Source: Lachnospiraceae bacterium (GTDB taxonomy: Bacteria > Bacillota > Clostridia > Lachnospirales > Lachnospiraceae). From it: 64,000 nucleotides of DNA. Made by a program: the position numbers and the translations under genes. Positions 52,172 to 59,865 of the stretch are shown piece after piece; within the stretch, counting starts at the first letter, position 1; each line of letters starts with the position of its first letter. The notes under the pieces are model-generated. The model worked only from the letters and a program-made list of their open reading frames with translations. It had not been told where the DNA came from and made no database searches. The stretch covers positions 175,495 to 239,494 of the forward strand of contig JAFVXW010000016.1 of NCBI GenBank assembly GCA_017500935.1. Reading direction: 5' to 3'.

Positions 52172-53350
52172 ATGCCCAGACTCAGTGACAGAGTACAGAA
52201 ATTTACAGATTCCGTCATCAGAAGAATGACCAGAATCAGTGACGAATACGGCGCGATCAACCTTTCTCAGGGATTCCCGGATTTTGATCCTCCCAAGGAA
52301 ATCATGGATGCACTGGCAAAAGTGGCTTACGAAGGCCCCCACCAGTATCCCATTACCTTTGGCGCAGAGAATTTCCGTGAAGCGCTGGCAAGAAAACAGA
52401 GCAAAGCAGCAGGCAGAACCATCAATCCCGAAACCGAGATCGTAGTAACCTGCGGCGGTACCGAGGCAATGATGGCTACCATGATGACCATCGTAAATCC
52501 CGGTGACAAAGTAATGGTATTCTCACCTTTTTATGAAAACTACGGTGCGGATGCGATTTTATCCGGTGCGGAACCTATTTATATCCCTCTGGTTCCCCCT
52601 ACCTATGAATTTGATATCAATCTGATCGAGGAAGGCTTCAAACAGGGTGCAAAAGCGATCATCATTTGTAACCCTTCCAATCCCTGCGGTAAGGTATTCT
52701 CCAGAGAAGAGCTGATGGCGATCGGTGAGCTGGTATTAAAATATGATGCCTTTGCCGTAACCGACGAAGTGTATGAGCATATGGTTTATGCGCCCAATGT
52801 GCATACCTGTATGGCTTCTCTGCCCGGTATGTATGAGCACACCATCACCTGCAACTCCCTGTCCAAGACCTTCTCCATCACCGGATGGCGTCTGGGCTAT
52901 GTGATCGGTCCTGAAGATGTGATCGAAAACTGCAAAAAAGTACATGATTTCCTGACTGTAGGCGCGGCAGCACCTCTGCAGGAGGCTGCAACCGTTGGTC
53001 TGAATTTCCCGGATTCCTATTACGAGGAACTGCTTGCGACCTATACCGAAAAGCGTGCATACTTCCTGGAAGGTCTTGACCGTATTGGCTTAAAGCACAA
53101 CATTCCCCAGGGTACATACTTTGTAATGGTTGACATTTCCGATTTCCTGGCACTGCCTCAGTTTGAAGGCTATTCCGATCTGGAATTCTGCGAATGGATG
53201 ATCAGAAATATCGGTGTGGCATCTGTACCCGGTTCCAGCTTCTTTAAAGAGCCTGTCAACAATCTGATCCGTCTGCATTTTGCAAGAGAAAAGTCTACCA
53301 TTGATGAAGCGATCAGTCGTCTGTCCAAACTGCAGGAGCTGTTAAAATAA
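52172..53350 (+). CDS. PLP aminotransferase class I/II
   Basis: The 392-residue fold-type I enzyme has INLSQGFPDFDPPKEIMDAL, CGGTEAMMATMMT, the PLP-contact NPSNPCGKVF and VTDEVYEHMVY. The Schiff-base Lys lies in CNSLSKTFSITGWRLGY. It resembles kynurenine/aspartate-type aminotransferases, but amino-donor specificity is not readable. GAGGAATATGAC precedes the ATG. The stop overlaps the next start (TAATG). Confidence 0.9.
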   Translation: MPRLSDRVQKFTDSVIRRMTRISDEYGAINLSQGFPDFDPPKEIMDALAKVAYEGPHQYPITFGAENFREALARKQSKAAGRTINPETEIVVTCGGTEAMMATMMTIVNPGDKVMVFSPFYENYGADAILSGAEPIYIPLVPPTYEFDINLIEEGFKQGAKAIIICNPSNPCGKVFSREELMAIGELVLKYDAFAVTDEVYEHMVYAPNVHTCMASLPGMYEHTITCNSLSKTFSITGWRLGYVIGPEDVIENCKKVHDFLTVGAAAPLQEAATVGLNFPDSYYEELLATYTEKRAYFLEGLDRIGLKHNIPQGTYFVMVDISDFLALPQFEGYSDLEFCEWMIRNIGVASVPGSSFFKEPVNNLIRLHFAREKSTIDEAISRLSKLQELLK

Positions 53351-54423
53351 TGAATGCAAGAGCTGTTTATTATTGTAATTATTCCATCGGTCCGGATGCT
53401 TATGAAGAAGTGACCGGTGTCTGCAGCATTTACGGCAGCCGAATCCTTTTGATCGGCGGCAAAAAAGCCATGGCAGCCGGACTTCCCCGCCTGATGGAAA
53501 AAATCGCAGGCAGCGGGCTGGAAATTGTCGAGACCGTACAGTTTGAACATGACTGTACCTATGCGCAGATCGAGCGGCTGGCTTATCATGCCAAAAAACT
53601 TCAGGTGGACATGATCTTTGGCATGGGCGGCGGTAAGGCTTTGGATACTGCAAAGGGGGCAGGATGGAAACTGGGGATTCCGGTTTTCACATTCCCTACC
53701 ATTGCGGCAACCTGTGCAGCGACCACGGCGCTTTCTGTTGTATACAAAGAAGACGGTAATTTTGACAGTTTTTATTTCAACAAAAGACCTGCATACCATG
53801 CGTTTATCGATCTTTCCATTATCGCGGATGCCCCTGTAAAATATCTGCAGGCCGGCATGGGCGATACCATCGGTAAGTTTTTTGAAAGTCATTTCAGTGC
53901 CAGAGGCGATCAGCTGGAGCACAGCTCCGCTTTGGGCGTGACCATCAGCAATATGTGTTACGAGCCGCTTTTGACTTACGGTGCGCAGGCTATGAAGGAC
54001 TGTGAAGATCACATAGCCAGCATTGCGCTGGAGCAGGCAGTGCTTGCCAACATTGTCAGCACCGGTCTTGTATCCTTGATGGTGCTGGATGATTATAACT
54101 GTGCCATTGCACATTCCGTATATTACGGTCTGGTGCTTTTGCCGGGATTTGAAGAAAAATGGCTTCACGGCAATGTGGTTTCCTACGGCGTGCTGGTACA
54201 GCTTGCGGTGGATGATAATCTGGAAGAAGCAAGACGTCTGAAGGCGTTTTTGCAGACGCTTAAGATTCCCACGACACTGGCAGAAATGGATGTGCCTGTG
54301 GAACGTGAATATCTGCAGCCTGTTCTGACAGAGACTGTGTGCGGCCCTGATATGGAGCATATCCCGTATCCTGTGACTGAAGAGATGATCTTTAAGGCAA
54401 TGCGGATTGTGGAAGCATTATAA
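53350..54423 (+). CDS. Iron-containing alcohol dehydrogenase-like protein
   Basis: The 357-residue protein has the Fe-ADH/glycerol dehydrogenase layout: dinucleotide loop FGMGGGKALDTAKG near residue 97. TFPTIAATCAATTALSVVY follows, with metal ligands in the C-terminal helices (AIAHSVYYGL and WLHGNVVSYG; Asp near 167). It would interconvert an alcohol and a ketone or aldehyde with NAD(H). Overlap of one base with the aminotransferase gene suggests a joint pathway, for example transamination followed by reduction. That is inference. Confidence 0.82.
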   Translation: MNARAVYYCNYSIGPDAYEEVTGVCSIYGSRILLIGGKKAMAAGLPRLMEKIAGSGLEIVETVQFEHDCTYAQIERLAYHAKKLQVDMIFGMGGGKALDTAKGAGWKLGIPVFTFPTIAATCAATTALSVVYKEDGNFDSFYFNKRPAYHAFIDLSIIADAPVKYLQAGMGDTIGKFFESHFSARGDQLEHSSALGVTISNMCYEPLLTYGAQAMKDCEDHIASIALEQAVLANIVSTGLVSLMVLDDYNCAIAHSVYYGLVLLPGFEEKWLHGNVVSYGVLVQLAVDDNLEEARRLKAFLQTLKIPTTLAEMDVPVEREYLQPVLTETVCGPDMEHIPYPVTEEMIFKAMRIVEAL

Positions 54424-54484
54424 AATGAGAAAAAAGCGGGCGGCGGCTTTTGACAGCCGCAAATACAATAGGAGAAATATATTT

Positions 54485-55828
54485 ATGAAAGGCAAGAGCG
54501 TTAACACAAAGAACTTATTAAAGTTCATCCTGGGCTCTGCGTTTGGTGTACTGATGTTTATGGTACCTATTCCGCAGGGAGAATCTTTTACCACCCTTTT
54601 GGAATTCTGTAAGAATTTCTTAAAGACACTGTTTGGCGGAAGTCTGATTTATTTTCTGGTAGCATTTGTACTGATCGGTACTCTGGGCAGTGTCTATGAT
54701 TACTTCTGCAAACCTGAGTGGATCCGTAAGAATCATTTCCTGACCAAGGCTTTTGTTACCACACCTTTTTATCTGGTATCCAAGGTAGTTGGTGCGGTTG
54801 TGGTTTGTATGTGTGCATTCGGTTTTGGTCCCGAATTTATCACTTCCATCGATACCGGTGCAACCATGGTGGATCTGTGCTGTACTCTGATCTGTATCGT
54901 ACTGAGCTTTAGCTTTATGCTTCCTTTCCTGACCGACTGCGGCATTATGGAATTTTTAGGGGTGATCACCAGACCTGTGGTTCGCCCTCTGTTTAAGGTT
55001 CCCGGCCGTGCATCCGTCGACCTGATCGCGTCCTGGTTCGGCGCTTCCAATGCAGCGGTTATCCTGACCCGTGAACAGTACATGAAAGGATTCTATACCA
55101 AGAGAGAAGCAGGCTATATCATGACCAACTTCTCTTTGGTTTCCATTCCTTTTTGTCTGCTGATCGCTGACACTATCGGTATTGCAAACTTATTTCCTGC
55201 ATTTTACCTTTGCATCTGTCTTGTGGGAATTGTGCTGGCGATCATTATTGCCAGAATCCCTCCTATCTGCAAACTGCCTGATACTTATCAGGAAAAAGTC
55301 GGCAAACAGATCAATGAAGATTATGAAAGTGAAGACGGTCTGTTCAATTATGCAGTGGAACTGGGCTGCAAGAGAGCAGAAAACTTTACTGTCATGACTG
55401 TTTTAAAGGGCGGTCTGGAAGTTGTTGTAGGTATGCTCTTTGACCTGATTCCCATCGTATTATCCTGGGGTACTGTTGCGTTGATCATCGCAACCTACAC
55501 ACCTTTCTTTGACTGGATCTCTTATCCCATGGGTCTGTACATGCAGCTTCTGGGCGTGGAAGAAGCATTCGCAGTTGCTCCCGCAACTTTAGTTGGCTTC
55601 ACAGACATGTTCATTCCTGCTCTGCTTATCGGCGGCGTGGAATCTGTTAAGACCAAGTTTATCATCGGTGTTCTGTCTCTGGTACAGATCATTTACCTGA
55701 CCGAAGTTGGTGCCATCATCATCAAGAGTGAGATCCCGCTGAAACTGGGCAAGCTGTTCATTCTCTTCCTGGAAAGAACCATCATTGCGATCCCTCTGAT
55801 CGTACTGTTTGCAAATCTGGTTTTATAA
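54485..55828 (+). CDS. YjiH family membrane protein (Gate domain)
   Basis: The 447-residue protein has ~9-10 hydrophobic helices. The family core reads TGATMVDLCCTLICI, FLTDCGIMEFLGVITRPVV and SWFGASNAAVILTREQYMKG. A second Gate-like part ends the protein (ATLVGFTDMFIPALLIGGV). YjiH proteins are nucleoside-recognition-like transporters with unknown cargo. The start at 54485 follows AGGAGA; the frame to 54407 reads through a spacer with a GCGGC/GCCGC hairpin (54443-54460). As third gene in the operon, it likely transports the substrate or product of the two enzymes. Confidence 0.85.
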   Translation: MKGKSVNTKNLLKFILGSAFGVLMFMVPIPQGESFTTLLEFCKNFLKTLFGGSLIYFLVAFVLIGTLGSVYDYFCKPEWIRKNHFLTKAFVTTPFYLVSKVVGAVVVCMCAFGFGPEFITSIDTGATMVDLCCTLICIVLSFSFMLPFLTDCGIMEFLGVITRPVVRPLFKVPGRASVDLIASWFGASNAAVILTREQYMKGFYTKREAGYIMTNFSLVSIPFCLLIADTIGIANLFPAFYLCICLVGIVLAIIIARIPPICKLPDTYQEKVGKQINEDYESEDGLFNYAVELGCKRAENFTVMTVLKGGLEVVVGMLFDLIPIVLSWGTVALIIATYTPFFDWISYPMGLYMQLLGVEEAFAVAPATLVGFTDMFIPALLIGGVESVKTKFIIGVLSLVQIIYLTEVGAIIIKSEIPLKLGKLFILFLERTIIAIPLIVLFANLVL

Positions 55829-55869
55829 TCTGATGATGCCTTGCGGCATTCTGACATTTGTTATGATTT

Positions 55870-55907
55870 CCCCTGTCACAGCCTGTTGGCTGCGGCAGGG
55901 GATTTTT
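55870..55907 (+). terminator. Terminator of the aminotransferase operon
   Basis: CCCCTG (55870-55875) pairs with CAGGGG (55896-55901), with inner CAGCC/GGCTG, then ATTTTT. Confidence 0.85.
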
Positions 55908-55935
55908 GTATTGAGGCAAGTATCTTAACAACAAA

Positions 55936-56511
55936 TTACTCTGCGATAAACTTGCATTTCCAGTCTCCGTGCAATATAAGCGGCTGGTCAGCTTTACTGG
56001 AACCGACCAACTCATAAATATGCAGAGTGTAACTTCCGACAGGAAGGGAATCGAGAAAAACAGGGATTGTCACTAAACTGCCTGAAAGTATATTCATATT
56101 GGCGTTTTCTTCTGCTATGACGGTCTCTCCCTGTTCATCTATGATCTCATAGCTTTGGATACCAAAGCTGTCAAATTCTCTGTACGGAAATGCATCCGGA
56201 TTTAAGAGATGCAGTTCAACGGAAAGTACATTTCCTGCTGCGACAGCCTGCACATTCACTTCCTCCGTTGCCTGCTCATAGGTTGACCCAATAACAGCAC
56301 CGTCCCATCTGCGGATGTCTTTGAAAAATCCCTTCAAGATTTCTGCTTCTGCAAGAACAGTGATTCCGGTGATGCACAGACAAACTGCCAGTGCAGCTGC
56401 TGCGGCAGCAGGAAAATGTCTTCCGGGTTTCTTTTTACAGATTTCTTTTGCTTCTATTATATAATTGTCACCGATATTCCCGATCATTTCATAAAATTGT
56501 TCCTTTGTCAT
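55936..56511 (-). CDS. Membrane protein paired with ECF sigma factor
   Basis: The 191-residue protein has a ~28-residue cytoplasmic part (MTKEQFYEMIGNIGDNYIIE), one transmembrane helix (AAAAAALAVCLCITGITVLA) and a beta-rich extracellular domain. The ATG overlaps the stop of the sigma factor gene (ATGA), the usual arrangement for sigma and anti-sigma. The N-terminal helix would bind the sigma. The family was not recognised, so the anti-sigma role is inference. The last residues include a WKCKFIAE end. Confidence 0.7.
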   Translation of the reverse strand: MTKEQFYEMIGNIGDNYIIEAKEICKKKPGRHFPAAAAAALAVCLCITGITVLAEAEILKGFFKDIRRWDGAVIGSTYEQATEEVNVQAVAAGNVLSVELHLLNPDAFPYREFDSFGIQSYEIIDEQGETVIAEENANMNILSGSLVTIPVFLDSLPVGSYTLHIYELVGSSKADQPLILHGDWKCKFIAE

Positions 56512-57068
56512 ACCATAAATCCCCTTTCTTTCAGATAATCCTGTAATTTGGCTCTGATTCTGCAAAGTGTCATGGAAACACTGTTTTCACGCATGCCATG
56601 CTGGCGGGCAATATTGCCAATACTGTCGGAATACCAGTATCTGCACACGAAGATGCTTCTTCTTTTTGGAGGAAGTGTTTCCAGAAAAGAATTGATGGTC
56701 TGCAGCAGTTCTTTATATTCCGTTTCCTGTTCCACGCTACAGGCTGTAGGGAGGCATTCCGAAAGCTCGTCCAGAATTGCCGGGATTTCATTGCCGCCTC
56801 TTTTGCCGGCGTGGTTTTGCCGGTAGCGGTTGAAAGCATGGTTTCTGGTGATCTTTCCGAGGAATGCAGCCAGCCTCTTTGGTCTGTGAATCGGCATGGC
56901 ATTCCAGGCGCTCAGCCAAGTGTCGCTGACACATTCCTCCGCATCCTGGGCATTCCCAAGGATATTGAATGCAATGGATGTACAGTAGCGGCCGTATTTT
57001 TTTGCAGTATGTTTGATGGCATTGGGATCTCTTTTCCAATACAGGTCTACGATTTTCTCGTCTTCCAT
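56508..57068 (-). CDS. ECF-type sigma factor
   Basis: The 186-residue protein has sigma region 2 (residues ~10-80: AEECVSDTWLSAWNAMPIHR, AFLGKITRNHAFNRYRQ). Region 4 is near the end (LPPKRRSIFVCRYWYSDS, HGMRENSVSMTLCRIRAKL). The helix-turn-helix would read -35 elements. AGGAGG lies 6 bases before the ATG at 57068; 57107 is a weaker in-frame alternative. The 57069-57320 spacer shows no clear sigma-type motif, so autoregulation is unproven. Confidence 0.9.
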   Translation of the reverse strand: MEDEKIVDLYWKRDPNAIKHTAKKYGRYCTSIAFNILGNAQDAEECVSDTWLSAWNAMPIHRPKRLAAFLGKITRNHAFNRYRQNHAGKRGGNEIPAILDELSECLPTACSVEQETEYKELLQTINSFLETLPPKRRSIFVCRYWYSDSIGNIARQHGMRENSVSMTLCRIRAKLQDYLKERGFMV

Positions 57069-57320
57069 AAAAATCCTCCTTTGTATCTTCTTCACCAATA
57101 TACACAACTTTGGAATGGAAATCTCACAGAAACGGAGAAAAAATTCAACTGTTGGTTACAGAAAAGGCTATCCATATGCTCGCTTCTGGAAACAGGGGGA
57201 GAATGTTAGAGTGTGTATAAAGAAACAAGGAAAGGAGCGGAAGATATGATGGAAAAGGGAACATAGGGGTTGGTGAGCGTTCGCAACTATGATAAGATTA
57301 GGAAAAGTGAGGAGAAAGAT

Positions 57321-58253
57321 ATGACGATCAATGAAAACATTCGTGCACTGCGGTTAAAGAACAGACTTTCGCAGGAAAAACTGGGAGAACTTTTAGGAGT
57401 TTCCGGACAGGCGGTCTCAAAATGGGAACAGACTCTTACTTCACCGGATATTTCCCTGCTGCCCATGTTGGCAGAAGTGTTTGGCGTAACGATTGATGCT
57501 TTGTTTGAGGGGGTACAGGCGAGAAAATTTCCCGGTTATCAGGGGAAAAAAGGCGAGTTATTTGCTGCATACACGCATGAAGGCGGTACAGAAGAAGATT
57601 TCAGAAAGGCCTCTGACTGTTATGGGGAGATCATTCTTAGCGGCAGTGCAACCGCAGAGGACTATCTGTGTTACGGAATGCTGCACAGAGTAAGAGGTAT
57701 GCGGGATATTGAAAAAGCGCTTTATTTTTACCGCAAACTGATCTCTGATTTTAATGATAAACGTGATATTCACTGGATGGCTGCTCATCAGGCAATCACC
57801 AACCTGCTTACTGATCTGGGGCGTATTGAGGAAGCCGTCAAAGAACATAAAAAGTGGCGGGATACGGAACCTGACTGTGCATGGGCACATGTGTCTTACA
57901 GCTATGCGCTGGAATGTGCAGGGGATCTTAAAGAGGCGTTGGAAGAAATTGAGCTTGCACTAAAACTTGATGCCAACGACTGCAATGCCCAGACAGCAGC
58001 CGGTGATCTTTGCGGAAAACTTGGACGCTGTGAGGAAGCCATTGCACATTGGACCAAAGCTTATGAATTGGATCCGACCTGTATTTCCTGCCTGTTTTCC
58101 AAAGCGGAGATGTTTGCCCAAAACGGTCAGAAAGCACAGGCAGTGGAAACTTTTGAAGAGATATTAAACTGGCTGGAAGCAAACGGCTATGATATGGAAC
58201 TGGAAGGAACCTATCCGAGACAGCGTATTGCGGAAATCTTGGGAGAAGTATAA
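57321..58253 (+). CDS. XRE-type HTH regulator with TPR repeats
   Basis: The 310-residue protein has an N-terminal HTH (NIRALRLKNRLSQEKLGELL, VSGQAVSKWEQ, residues ~5-60). The rest consists of TPR-like helical pairs, visible from AHVSYSYALECAGDLKEALE onward. The layout resembles peptide-responsive or stress regulators, but no cognate peptide gene is seen. AGGAGA precedes the ATG at 57321; 57270 starts in leader sequence. It lies divergent from the ECF operon, with the radical SAM gene 14 bases downstream. Confidence 0.88.
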   Translation: MTINENIRALRLKNRLSQEKLGELLGVSGQAVSKWEQTLTSPDISLLPMLAEVFGVTIDALFEGVQARKFPGYQGKKGELFAAYTHEGGTEEDFRKASDCYGEIILSGSATAEDYLCYGMLHRVRGMRDIEKALYFYRKLISDFNDKRDIHWMAAHQAITNLLTDLGRIEEAVKEHKKWRDTEPDCAWAHVSYSYALECAGDLKEALEEIELALKLDANDCNAQTAAGDLCGKLGRCEEAIAHWTKAYELDPTCISCLFSKAEMFAQNGQKAQAVETFEEILNWLEANGYDMELEGTYPRQRIAEILGEV

Positions 58254-58267
58254 CAATAGGAGGCATC

Positions 58268-59131
58268 ATGCATTTTACGGATGCAAAAGGAATTCTGTCG
58301 GCTCAAAATGGTATGAACATATACCGCGGCTGTACGCATGGCTGCATTTACTGTGATAGCAGAAGTAAATGCTATGGATTTACTCATGATTTTGAAGATA
58401 TTGAAGTCAAACAGAATGCGCTGCAGCTTCTGGAGCAGGCACTGCGTTCCAAACGGAAAAAATGCATGATTGGAACCGGGGCAATGTGCGATCCGTATAT
58501 GCACTGCGAGGATCAGCTGCAGCTGACCCGCCGCTGTCTGGAACTGATCGACAGATATGAATTCGGACTGGCGATCCAGACCAAATCCAATCGGATCCTG
58601 CGGGATCTGGATCTGTTAAAAAGCATTAACGAAAAGGCAAAATGTGTGGTGCAGATGACATTGACCACCTATGATGAAGCGTTGTGCAGGATTTTGGAAC
58701 CCAATGTCTGTACGACAAAAGAACGCTTCGAAACACTGCAGATCTTAAAGGAAAACAACATTCCTACTGTGGTGTGGCTGTCGCCGATTTTACCTTTTAT
58801 CAATGACACCAAAGAAAATATCGAAGGGATTCTGGATTACTGCGTGCGTGCAAACGTGCGCGGTATCCTTTGCTTTGGCATGGGCATGACGCTGCGCGAA
58901 GGCAACAGGGAATATTTTTATGCCGCGCTTGACAGGCATTTTCCAGGGCTTCGCAAAAAATACCACGATACATACGGTTATGCCTATGAGGTGACAAGCC
59001 CAAACCATGCAGAATTGATGAAGATTTTTAAAAGTACCTGTAAAAAACATGGAATCATGCACACGCTTGACGACTGTTTTGCTTATTTGCATGAATTTCC
59101 GGAACGCTATGAGCAGATGAGTCTGTTTTGA
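58268..59131 (+). CDS. SPL-type radical SAM protein
   Basis: The 287-residue protein has a [4Fe-4S] motif CTHGCIYC about residues 21-28 and an SPL (spore photoproduct lyase)-like barrel: GTGAMCDPYMHCED, LAIQTKSNRILRDLDLL, VVWLSPILPFINDTKE. Spore photoproduct lyase itself is about 340 residues with another C-terminus, so this is a related enzyme of unknown substrate. AGGAGG precedes the ATG. Its coupling with the HTH-TPR regulator may be simple read-through. Confidence 0.85.
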   Translation: MHFTDAKGILSAQNGMNIYRGCTHGCIYCDSRSKCYGFTHDFEDIEVKQNALQLLEQALRSKRKKCMIGTGAMCDPYMHCEDQLQLTRRCLELIDRYEFGLAIQTKSNRILRDLDLLKSINEKAKCVVQMTLTTYDEALCRILEPNVCTTKERFETLQILKENNIPTVVWLSPILPFINDTKENIEGILDYCVRANVRGILCFGMGMTLREGNREYFYAALDRHFPGLRKKYHDTYGYAYEVTSPNHAELMKIFKSTCKKHGIMHTLDDCFAYLHEFPERYEQMSLF

Positions 59132-59145
59132 ATTAATTACTGTGA

Positions 59146-59179
59146 GGAGAAATTGAGTGTTAGATCAATTTCTCCTTTT
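59146..59179 (+). terminator. Terminator of the radical SAM gene
   Basis: GGAGAAATTGA (59146-59156) pairs with TCAATTTCTCC (59165-59175), then TTTT. Confidence 0.85.
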
Positions 59180-59224
59180 GTGCATACAAAATATATACAG
59201 CGTAAATATAATAGAAATACAATA

Positions 59225-59252
59225 TTGACAAAACAGTGGCATATGTTACCAT
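59225..59252 (+). promoter_or_regulatory. Promoter of the toxin-antitoxin operon
   Basis: TTGACA (59225-59230), 16 bases, TACCAT (59247-59252). CATAT is repeated around the -10 (59240-59254), where autorepression by RelB would be expected. Confidence 0.55.
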
Positions 59253-59279
59253 ATAAATGAGAGTGGAAGGAGAGTGTTT

Positions 59280-59540
59280 ATGGCGCAAGTATTAGTAAGT
59301 ATCCGAATGGACGAAGAACTGAAAAAGAGCATGGAACAGACATGTCAGGAGTTAGGTATGAATATGACAACGGCATTTACAATCTTTGCAAAGAAAATGA
59401 CAAGGGAAAACAGAATTCCCTTTGAAGTTTCGGTCGATCCATTCTATTCAGACAGTAACCTTGCCCATCTGCGCAGAGGTATTAAGGCACTGAACGCTGG
59501 TCAGGGAACAGAACATGATCTGATAGAAAGCGACGAATGA
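59280..59540 (+). CDS. RelB/DinJ family antitoxin
   Basis: The 86-residue protein starts MAQVLVSIRMDEELKKSMEQ, a ribbon-helix-helix DNA-binding strand and helix, then LGMNMTTAFTIFAKKM. The C-terminal half (DPFYSDSNLAHLRRGIKALN) is the toxin-binding part. It neutralises the adjacent YoeB toxin and represses the operon. AGGAGAG precedes the ATG at 59280; a GTG at 59274 is in frame. The stop overlaps the toxin start (ATGA). Confidence 0.9.
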   Translation: MAQVLVSIRMDEELKKSMEQTCQELGMNMTTAFTIFAKKMTRENRIPFEVSVDPFYSDSNLAHLRRGIKALNAGQGTEHDLIESDE

Positions 59541-59797
59541 GAAAAATCTGGACAGATGAAGCGTGGGAGGATTATTTATCCTGGCAGATACAGGATAAAA
59601 AGACCCTGAAGCGGATTAACATTCTGGTAAAAGAAATTGAAAGAGGTTATTTTAGCGGAGTTGGCAAGCCGGAGCCGTTAAAAGGTGAATTCAGCGGTTT
59701 TTGGAGCAGACGTATTGATCATGTAAACCGATTGGTATATCGGATAAATGGTGATTGTCTGGAGATTGTATCCTGTAAAGGTCATTACGAGGAGTAA
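59537..59797 (+). CDS. yoeB: Txe/YoeB family toxin
   Basis: The 86-residue protein shows the YoeB outline: IWTDEAWEDYLSWQ, DKKTLKRINILVKEIER, GKPEPLKGEFSGFWSRRI and the C-terminal catalytic HVNRLVYRI ... CKGHYEE. YoeB is a ribosome-dependent mRNA endonuclease. The residues expected for catalysis (Glu, Arg, His, Tyr near the end) are present, so it looks functional. ATG overlaps the antitoxin stop by 4 bases. Confidence 0.92.
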   Translation: MRKIWTDEAWEDYLSWQIQDKKTLKRINILVKEIERGYFSGVGKPEPLKGEFSGFWSRRIDHVNRLVYRINGDCLEIVSCKGHYEE

Positions 59798-59805
59798 AAA
59801 CGGCA

Positions 59806-59836
59806 GAAGTTCTGTTGTGGAGAGAGGCAGAACTTC
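59806..59836 (+). other. Hairpin between yoeB and the GH106-like gene
   Basis: GAAGTTCTG (59806-59814) pairs with CAGAACTTC (59828-59836). No T-run follows, so it is not a clear terminator and may tune expression between the two units. Confidence 0.4.
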
Positions 59837-59865
59837 AGCTGTTTGAAAAAGAGCAGGAGGCTACT

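Noticed and set aside
53170-54360. 396-residue minus-strand frame
   Set aside because: It lies antisense to the Fe-ADH-like gene, is rich in Cys/His/Arg typical of shadow frames and has no ribosome site.
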